Shown: positions 37,311 to 44,022 of the stretch, piece by piece
Layout: every line of letters starts with the position of its first letter
Numbering within the stretch: the stretch's first letter is position 1
Assembly: GCF_002277815.1 (NCBI RefSeq)
Contig: NZ_NKJI01000030.1
Location: 1-44,022, forward strand
Origin: Pseudomonas sp. ERMR1:02
GTDB taxonomy: Bacteria; Pseudomonadota; Gammaproteobacteria; Pseudomonadales; Pseudomonadaceae
DNA length: 44,022 bases
Direction of reading: 5' to 3'
Program-made: the position numbers and the translations under genes
The notes under the pieces: model-generated
Databases searched by the model: none
The model's input: only the letters and a program-made list of their open reading frames with translations
What the model was told of the DNA's origin: nothing

Positions 37311-39015
37311 ATGGACCGTCTATCACTTGTCATCGATGCAGTGCCGCTGGATTGTGTACCCACCCGTTTTTCCAGTGAACAACTGGTCCAGGCGCGCTCC
37401 CTGGCCGCCAGTTCTGGCGAGCGAGTCCTGGCAGCCCTCGCGCAGCTGTGTGAACTGCCCCCATGCCCTTCATCCAGTGCCTGGGCGCTACCCTGCATTA
37501 TCCGGTGCTCGACACCGACAGCCTGTTTCAATCCACCCCGGTGTTCGACCGGATCACCCTGGCCCAATGCCTTAAGCGTGAATTCATGCTGCTGCGTCAC
37601 GACGACGCGGTCATCGGCGTATTTGCCGACCCCTTCGACACGGCTCGCCTGGCCTGGATCGACGATTGCCTGCACGGCGCGCCGTTGTACCTGGTGCACA
37701 CCGACGACCTGAAAGCGTATCTGGCGCGCCACGAAGAGAGCTTTCACGCGGTGGAATCGCTCAACGCCCAGGCCGACGGCAATACCGAAATCGATACCCT
37801 GCAAAGCCTGTCACTGACCAGCATCAGCGAAGACTCCAGCGTGGTGGTCAAACTGGTCAACTCGACCCTCTACGACGCATTGAAAATGCACGCCAGCGAC
37901 ATTCACCTGGGCACCACTGGCAGCGGCCTGGTGATCAAGTACCGCATCGACGGCGTATTGAACAACATCAGCAAAATCCAGGGGAGCGAGTTCGCCGAAC
38001 AGGTGATTTCCCGGGTCAAGGTCATGGCCGAACTGGACATCGGCGAGAAGCGCGTGCCTCAGGACGGTCGTTTCAAGATCGGCATCAGCGGCCGGCAGAT
38101 CGACTTCCGGGTTTCGATCATGCCAAGCATTTTTGGCGAAGACGCGGTGCTGCGGGTGCTCGACAAGCAGGACCTGGCCGACAAGGTCAGCGGCGTGCAA
38201 CTACAGGCCTTGGGTTTCGAAGAGGACACCCTGCGCCAACTGCGCCGCCTGGCCGCCGAACCCTACGGCATGGTGCTGGTCACCGGCCCCACCGGCAGCG
38301 GCAAGACCACCACGCTGTACGCGATGATTACCGAGATCAACCACGGTGTGGACAAGATCATCACCATTGAAGACCCGGTGGAATATCAACTGCCGGGCGT
38401 GTTGCAATCCCCGTCAATGAGAAGAAAGGCCTGACCTTCGCCCGCGGCCTGCGCTCGATCCTGCGGCACGACCCGGACAAGATCATGGTCGGTGAAATCC
38501 GCGATCCCGACACCGCGCAGATCGCCGTGCAGTCGGCACTGACCGGGCACCTGGTGTTCACCACCATCCACGCCAACAACGTGTTTGATGTGATCGGCCG
38601 TTTCACCCAAATGGAAATCGATCCCTACAGTTTGGTCAGCGCGCTCAATGCCGTCCTGGCGCAGCGCCTGATTCGCCTGGTCTGCGCCAGCTGCAGCAGC
38701 CACTACACCCCGAGCGAAGAAGAGCTGGAAGCCTCGGGGCTCGATCCGCAACAGGTCGCGCACTACCACTTCGTCCATGGCAAGGGTTGCGGTCATTGCC
38801 GCGGCACCGGTTACCGCGGGCGCAGCGCGATCGCCGAGCTGCTGCACCTGGACGACGAACTGCGGCAAATGATCGTCGAGCGCCAACCCATTTCAAAAAT
38901 CAAGGCCCACGCGTGCAAACGTGGCTTGCGCCTGCTGCGCGAATCAGCGCTGGAACTGGTGCAACAAGGCCGGACCACACTCGAGGAGATCAATCGTGTC
39001 ACTTTTATCTCGTGA
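37311..39015 (+). CDS. gspE: type II secretion ATPase GspE, two frameshifts
   Basis: About 568 residues. The N-terminal GspE_N domain (1-150) is followed by the ATPase: Walker A GPTGSGKTTT (about 325), Asp box TIEDPVEYQLPG, Walker B IMVGEIRD, His box TGHLVFTTIHANN, and a zinc-type CxxC...CxxC (CASC and CGHC). It powers pseudopilus assembly together with GspF. The frame breaks in the C run at 37458-37462 (one C missing, LPPMPFIQ) and near 38408 (CAA-TCC, expected CAA-ATC-CCC). GGAGAG lies before the ATG at 37311. It starts the plus-strand secretion operon with the downstream genes overlapping by a few bases. Confidence 0.9.
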
Positions 39016-39799
39016 GCGTTATGTCGCCGTCATCGGCGCCAGTGGTGTCGGCCTCGGCCAGCGGCAGGGCAGTCAAACCCTGTGGTTGGGCAGCGTCGGC
39101 TTCATCGATGAAGGTTTCCATGCCTGGACCGTGGCCCTGGAAACCCTCGATTGCCTGCTGGGCGAACATGCCCGCGCAGGCTCCGACCTGACCGTGGTGA
39201 TCTCCGGCCACTTCAGCCGTTTTTGCCTGGTGCCCTGGAGCGACCAGATCAGCAGTCCTGACGAGCTGCAAGGCTTTGCCCAGCTGTGCTTCGAAGACCT
39301 TTATGGGGCCCCGGGCCAACCCTGGAGCCTGGTGCTTTCAGCCGAGCCTGCAGGCTACGACCGGATCGCCACCGCGCTGCCGCAAGAGCTGCTGGAGCGT
39401 CTGCGCACCCTGGTCAGCGGTCGTGGCCTGCGCCTGCGTTCGGTGCAGCCGTACCTGATGGCTGCATTCAATCATTTCGATAAAAGCCTCGACGCCGGGG
39501 ACTTCCTGTTCGTGGTCGCGGAACCAGTGCGCAGCGTGTTGCTGGTGGCCCGCGAAGGGCGCTGGGCATCGGTACGTTCGGTGGGCAGCAGCGATAGCGA
39601 TGTCGCACTGGCCGCGCTGATCGGCCGCGAAAGCCATTTACAGGCCTCCACCAGCGAACGGCCGCTGAACGTATACCTGCACGCTCCGGCGCGCATCGAC
39701 TCGCACCCGGACGTTCCCGGTGTGCACCTGCGAACCCTCGAAGAGGACCGGACATCCGTACACGATTGCCTGTACGTCATGTCCCGGGCGGTGGCCTGA
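38996..39799 (+). CDS. PilM/GspL-cytoplasmic-like secretion protein
   Basis: 267 residues, start GTG at 38996 with GAGGAG just upstream; it overlaps gspE by 20 bases. No signal peptide or membrane segment. Its position directly before a short membrane-anchored protein, and content such as GFIDEGFHAWTVALETLDCL, fit the actin-like cytoplasmic part of GspL or type-4-pilus PilM, which links GspE to the inner-membrane platform. The sequence itself does not show an unmistakable motif, so the call rests mainly on gene order. Confidence 0.55.
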   Translation: MSLLSRERYVAVIGASGVGLGQRQGSQTLWLGSVGFIDEGFHAWTVALETLDCLLGEHARAGSDLTVVISGHFSRFCLVPWSDQISSPDELQGFAQLCFEDLYGAPGQPWSLVLSAEPAGYDRIATALPQELLERLRTLVSGRGLRLRSVQPYLMAAFNHFDKSLDAGDFLFVVAEPVRSVLLVAREGRWASVRSVGSSDSDVALAALIGRESHLQASTSERPLNVYLHAPARIDSHPDVPGVHLRTLEEDRTSVHDCLYVMSRAVA

Positions 39800-39800
39800 C

Positions 39801-40358
39801 ATGCGCGCCTTGACGCTCGACTTTCAGCCGCGCCGCCGCTCGACCCCTCTGGGCTGGAGCCTGCTGGCCGGTGGCGTGGTGCTGGCGCTGACCTGCATCG
39901 TGATCCAGCAACACCTCAGCGGAGAGGTCGAGCTACAGCAAGGTCACTTGCAAACCACCCAGCGTGTCCTCAGTGGCGATACCAGCACCGGCTCTGGCAC
40001 CAAGGTCAGCCTGACCCCGGCGGAAACTCGCGAGCAGGCGCAGAACCTGGCCGAGATGCGCAAGGTGTCGCAGCAACTTCGTCGTCCCTGGGAACGTTTG
40101 TTCGCCACGCTCGAAGCCATGCCCCGCGACAACATTGCCTTGCTGACCCTGACCCCTGACGCCCGAAAAGGTCAGGTGCGAATCAGCGCCGAAGCGCGGG
40201 ACCTGGAGGCCATGCTCGACTTTCACCGGCGCCTGGAAGCCACCGATGAGCTGTCCGATGTGTCGCTGCTGAGCCACGAAATCGTCGCGAACGTGCCGGA
40301 GCAACCGGTCCGTTTCAACCTGTCGGCTACCTGGGAGATTGGCGATGCAAATCCCTAG
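39801..40358 (+). CDS. PilN-like inner-membrane protein
   Basis: 185 residues. A short basic N-terminus (MRALTLDFQPRRRSTP), one transmembrane helix (about 18-38, WSLLAGGVVLALTCIVI), a coiled-coil-prone stretch and a small alpha/beta periplasmic domain (LTLTPDARKGQVRISAEA). This is the layout of PilN or of the C-terminal half of GspL. It starts one base after the previous stop. Function is inferred from layout and order. Confidence 0.7.
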   Translation: MRALTLDFQPRRRSTPLGWSLLAGGVVLALTCIVIQQHLSGEVELQQGHLQTTQRVLSGDTSTGSGTKVSLTPAETREQAQNLAEMRKVSQQLRRPWERLFATLEAMPRDNIALLTLTPDARKGQVRISAEARDLEAMLDFHRRLEATDELSDVSLLSHEIVANVPEQPVRFNLSATWEIGDANP

Positions 40359-40892
40359 ATTGATCGTCCACGAATACCTGCAACGCCTGGGCGTGCCCGG
40401 TCTGGCAGGTTTGGCCCTGGTGGTGCTGGCGCTGACCTGGGCCTGGCCGGGCTGTTGCCGGACTGGCAGTCACTGCAAGGCCTTAGCCAGCAGACCCGCG
40501 AAGCCCGCGAGTACCTGGCCAAGGTCGAAGACGGCACGGTGGCCGCCCCGGTTGTTCCGCAACGTCAGCTCGATGATTTTCGCAGCAAGTTGCCCTCCCA
40601 GCCTCAGGCCACCATCGCCATCGACAAGATCTACGCGCTGGCCGCCCAGGAGCGCATCACTCTCTCTCGCGGTGAGTACTCGCTGGGCATCGATCCCAAG
40701 ACGCACCTGGCCCGTTATCAGATTCTGCTGCCGGTGCGTGGCAGCTACCCGCAACTGCGGCGCTTCATGCACGCCTTGCTTGCCCAGTTGCCGGCGGTGG
40801 TGGTGGAGGACCTGGAGCTGCAACGCAAGAAGATCGCCGACACCGACCTGTCCGGGCGGATCCGCATGACCCTTTACCTGTCGAGGTCATGA
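40345..40892 (+). CDS. PilO/GspM-like protein, one frameshift
   Basis: About 182 residues: one N-terminal helix (about 17-36), a coiled-coil region and a small periplasmic domain (YQILLPVRGSYPQLRRFM) typical of PilO/GspM. The ATG at 40345 has GGGAG 7 bases upstream and overlaps the preceding gene by 14 bases. One G is missing near 40449 (CCG-GGC, expected CCG-GGG-CTG), which would otherwise stop the protein at about half length. Confidence 0.7.
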
Positions 40893-41418
40893 TGAACAAC
40901 AAACGAGTAGTGGGTTGGGTGGCATTCCTCGGTGTGGCGGCGGCGCTGACCTGGTTGCCCGATTATTTCAAGCAGGCCGACGACACTGACGTTGAAGTGA
41001 GCGCGGCAGCCACCTCTGCCAAGGGCAAGACCCATGGCGCGCTGTCAGCCGCCAATGCCGCCAAAGCTGTAGGTGCGCCAGTGGTGATCAAGGATCTGAG
41101 CCCGGCCGGCGACCTGTTCGCCGCCCGCAGCTGGAACGCGGCGCCGACCCTGGCCAGCGTCGACGAACAAGCTCTTAACGTAGCCCCGGTCGCGCAGGTC
41201 CCCACTGCACCGACCATGCCTTTCCAGTTCATCGGCAGGATGGATAACCACACCGACCTGCAAGTGTTCTTGCAGAACGGCGAGAAAATCTACGTCGTGC
41301 GCAAAGGGGATGTGATCGACGAAACATGGAAGATCGAGGGGATTCCGACATGGAACTGAGCCTGGTCTATTTGCCTCTGCATTTGTCCCAGACGTTGTCT
41401 GTGGGGAGCGCGCAATGA
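40889..41418 (+). CDS. PilP/GspC-like protein, one frameshift
   Basis: About 176 residues: N-terminal anchor helix (8-23) and a C-terminal beta-rich homology region FIGRMDNHTDLQVFLQNGEK, then VVRKGDVIDETWKIEGI, as in GspC/PilP, which contacts the secretin. One G is missing near 41349 (CCG-ACA, expected CCG-GAC-ATG). The restored end reads ELSLVYLPLHLSQTLSVG, the usual end of this fold. Start and stop overlap both neighbours (ATGA), indicating coupled translation. Confidence 0.72.
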
Positions 41419-43339
41419 ACAAATTCCGTTTGCTGTTAAGCATTGGTCTGTGTGCCGGGCTGGCCGCGTGCAGTTCTTCGCAGGTTGCCAGGGACGAAGC
41501 TTCGAGCCTGATGGAGTCGGGTCAGTACGAAGCCAGTCTGGCGCGGATTCAGGAGGGGTTGCGGGAAAACCCTCGCGATACCGAATTGCACCTGGCACTC
41601 AACACCAACCGTGCCCGTGCGGTGACTGCACTGTTGACCCAGGGCGACATGGACCGTGCCCAGCGCGATTTCGCTTCGGCCCGCACGGCTTACGGCCGGG
41701 TATTGACCATTGAATCGAACAACCGCCGGGCCCAGGACGCGCTGCGCCAGCTTGAGCACATGCGCAATCTGGATGAAAAACTCGAACTGGCCCGTGGCGA
41801 CCTGCGTCGCGGCGACATTACGCCGCAGACCGTCAGGTGAAACAGATCCTCGAACTGGACCCGAACAATGAAGGCGCCCTGGAACTGCAGAGCAATGTTC
41901 GCCTGGTACAGAGCCGCAACGTGGTGCCGTATCCGCAACTGCGCACCCGCCTGGACAAACCGGTGACTCTGGAATTTCGCGACGCCAACCTGAAAACCAT
42001 TTTCGAAGTGCTGTCACAGGTCGCCGGTCTGAACTTCATCTTCGACAAAGACCTGCGCCCGGACATGAAAGCGACGATCTTCGTGCGTGACGTGCGTATC
42101 GAAGATGCCGTGGAACTGCTGCTCCAACAAAATCAGCTGCACCAGAAGGTGGTGAACGAAAACACCCTGTTGATTTACCCGGACTCGCCACAGAAGCTCA
42201 AGGATTATCAGGAGCTGGTGATGCGTACTTTCTACCTGACCAGCATTGATGCCAACACCGCGCTCAACATGGTCAAGACCATGCTTAAGACCCGCGACGT
42301 ATTCGTTGATGAACGCCTGAATACCCTGACCATGCGCGACACCGGTGACGCTGTGCGCATGGCGGAAAAACTTCTGCAATCGCAAGACCAGTCAAACCCC
42401 GAAGTGGTGTTGGAAGTGGAAGTGATGGAAGTCGCCACCCAGCGGATTCTCGATCTCGGCCTGCAATGGCCGAACACCTTCGGCGTGCTCAACAGCGACG
42501 GTTCGGCGGTGACCCTGCTTGACCAGCTCAAAGGCATCGACTCCAGCCGGATCACCATCAATCCATCGCCTCAGGCCAAGATCAACGCCCAGGACAAGGA
42601 CATCAACACCCTGGCCAGCCCGGTGATCCGCGTGAGCAACCGCGAACAGGCGCGCATCCACATTGGTCAGCGCGTGCCGATCATCAGTGCCACCTCGGTG
42701 CCGTCGACCCAGGGACCGGTGATCACCGAAAGCGTGACTTATCTCGATGTCGGTTTGAAACTGGAGGTGCAGCCAACCGTGCACCTGAACAACGAAGTGG
42801 CGATCAAGATCGCGCTTGAGGTCAGTAACGCCACGCCGCTGGAACCGACCCGCCAGGGCACGATTCCGGTGCAGGTCGATACACGCAACGCCCAGACCAC
42901 ACTGCGCCTGCACGATGGCGAAACCCAGATCCTCGCCGGGCTGATGCGTAACGACCATGGCGCCACCGGCAACAAGATTCCTGGCCTGGGCGACATTCCC
43001 GGCCTGGGTCGTCTGTTCGGCAGCAACAAGGACGACGTCAGCAAATCCGAGCTGGTGCTGTCGATCACGCCACGGATCGTGCGCAACCTGCCGTACCAGA
43101 GCCCGTCGGACATGGAATTCACTACCGGCACCGAAAGCAGCATGCACATCCAGGCGCCGGATCGCCGGCTGGAGTCTCCGGAACAACCTGAGTCTCCGGA
43201 ACAACATCTGTCTTCGGTACAGGCTAAGTCTTTGGTACAGGCTAAGCCTTCGGTACAGGCTAAGCCTTCAGTACAGGCTAAGCCTATCGGTCGGCCAGTC
43301 GCCGCAACCAACGTGCAAGTCAGCGTCGGGAAGCCTTGA
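41415..43339 (+). CDS. gspD: secretin lipoprotein GspD, one frameshift
   Basis: About 641 residues. Lipoprotein signal with lipobox LAAC (Cys19, CAGLAACSSSQ). Residues 25-170 form a TPR-like helical region, followed by STN/N-domains (LEFRDANLKTIFEVLSQVAG) and the secretin channel (VEVMEVATQRILDLGLQWP, DKDINTLASPVIRVSN, TYLDVGLKLEVQPTV, TPRIVRNLP). It forms the outer-membrane channel. TPR plus secretin in a lipoprotein is the MshL/PilQ-like style rather than classic GspD. One C is missing near 41813 (GAC-ATT, expected GAC-CAT-TAC). The C-terminus has six hexapeptide repeats. It overlaps its upstream neighbour by 4 bases. Confidence 0.9.
43172..43279 (+). repeat. six 18-bp tandem units at the 3' end of gspD
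   Basis: Six consecutive 18-base units encode ESPEQP, ESPEQH, LSSVQA, KSLVQA, KPSVQA and KPSVQA. The first two form one type (GAGTCTCCGGAACAACCT), the last four another (AAGCCTTCGGTACAGGCT and variants). The repeats are in frame and lie after the secretin domain, so copy number can vary without breaking the gene. Confidence 0.8.
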
Positions 43340-43341
43340 TC

Positions 43342-43814
43342 ATGAACGCCTCGCAACGCGGTTTTACCTTGATCGAAGTCGTGGTGACGCTGGCCTTGAT
43401 CGGCCTGCTGGCCGGCATGGCCGCGCCGCTGACCGAGACCGTGGTGCGCCGGGGCAAAGAGCAGGATCTGCGTACCGCGCTGTACCAGATCCGCGATGCC
43501 ATCGACGCCTACAAACGCGCTTTCGACGCGGGTTATATCGAAAGACGCTCGACAGCAACGGCTACCCGCCGAACCTGAAAGTGCTGGTCGATGGCGTGCG
43601 TGACGTGCGCAATGCCAAGGGCGCCAAGTTCTACTTTCTGCGGCGCATACCCCACGACCCGCTGACGCTGAGCAAGCGTGACGACGAGGGTGGATGGGGC
43701 TTGCGCTCCTATGACAGTTCGGCCGAAAACCCTCGCGATGGCGAAGACGTCTTTGACGTCTACTCCAAGGCTCGGGGCAAGGGTCTCAATGGCATCGCCT
43801 ACCGGGAGTGGTGA
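43342..43814 (+). CDS. pseudopilin, GspG-like, one frameshift
   Basis: About 157 residues. Prepilin signal MNASQRG, then FTLIEVVVTLALIGLLAGMA with Glu5, followed by a periplasmic alpha/beta domain (LYQIRDAIDAYKRAFDAGYI, LKVLVDGVRDV, FYFLRRIPHDPLT). One A is missing in the run at 43540-43542 (GAA-AGA, expected GAA-AAG-ACG). It is probably a minor pseudopilin of this system, since gspG proper is at 23068. It directly follows gspD. Confidence 0.82.
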
Positions 43815-43818
43815 GCAT

Positions 43819-44022
43819 ATGCGTCGGGAAAAGGGTTTTACCCTGCTGGAATTGATGGTGGTCATGGCAATCATCGCAACCCTGATGACGATCGCCTTGC
43901 CACGCTATTTCAACACCCTGGAGGCCTCCAAAGAGACCACCCTGCACCAGAGCCTGTCGGCGATGCGCGAAGCGCTGGATCACTACTACGGCGACACCGG
44001 GCGTTATCCCGATTCCCTTGAG
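43819..44022 (+). CDS. second pseudopilin, 3' end beyond window
   Basis: The first 68 residues are seen. MRREKG is followed by FTLLELMVVMAIIATLMTIA, a classical prepilin N-terminus with Glu5, then a helix and HYYGDTGRYPDSLE, typical of GspG-like pseudopilins. It starts 4 bases after the previous stop and runs off the end, so the secretion operon continues beyond the window. Confidence 0.85.
   Translation, partial: MRREKGFTLLELMVVMAIIATLMTIALPRYFNTLEASKETTLHQSLSAMREALDHYYGDTGRYPDSLE

Noticed and set aside
37458..38410. Programmed frameshifting in gspE
   Set aside because: No slippery heptamer with a downstream structure was seen, and two separate breaks are both simple one-base losses in runs as elsewhere in the window.

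Overview
The window looks like the chromosome of a Pseudomonas, most likely of the P. fluorescens group. GC content is high, codon use is Pseudomonas-like, and many inverted pairs of the Pseudomonas-type REP element (core GTAGGAGCGAGC...GCTCGCGA) lie between genes. No rRNA, tRNA, CRISPR array, insertion sequence or phage module was seen.

Left part (about 0-21.2 kb): ordinary accessory genes separated by REP pairs. In order they are a broken DUF6338 gene, a small ORF, an ABC exporter, an alpha/beta hydrolase, a quinone oxidoreductase divergent from a LysR regulator, a pirin, a GlxA-type AraC regulator, and two convergent paralogous winged-helix/ATPase regulators (one about half length). Then come a flavodoxin-like protein plus chloroperoxidase-type hydrolase operon, a divergent AraC/LysR pair, a 0.86-kb nested inverted repeat with no credible gene, a monooxygenase/amidohydrolase/isochorismatase-type cluster, and another LysR gene.

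Right part (about 21.2-44 kb): a coherent island for making and exporting a giant copper enzyme. A 1938-residue multicopper oxidase, resembling the Mn(II) oxidases of Pseudomonas and Leptothrix, is followed by a beta-propeller protein, two SCO copper chaperones, a cytochrome c fused to a periplasmic-binding domain, and a parvulin-type isomerase. Around it is a type II secretion system: gspF and gspG on the minus strand, then gspE, four PilM/N/O/P-like proteins, a secretin lipoprotein and pseudopilins on the plus strand, running off the end of the window. A lytic transglycosylase, a receiver-only response regulator and a secreted glycine/histidine-rich protein also belong to the island. The likely logic is oxidase secretion and copper/electron supply. 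Two sigma-54 promoters, each preceded by G/C-tract boxes (core CCCC-N-CTTTT-GGGG), suggest control by one NtrC-type activator that is not encoded here.

Quality note: about 21 single-base deletions, each readable as loss of one base from a run of identical bases, break otherwise intact genes in 0-8.3 kb and 26.6-43.6 kb, and none was found between. Coordinates for those genes span the inferred full gene. Most of these breaks look like sequencing or assembly error rather than true pseudogenes.
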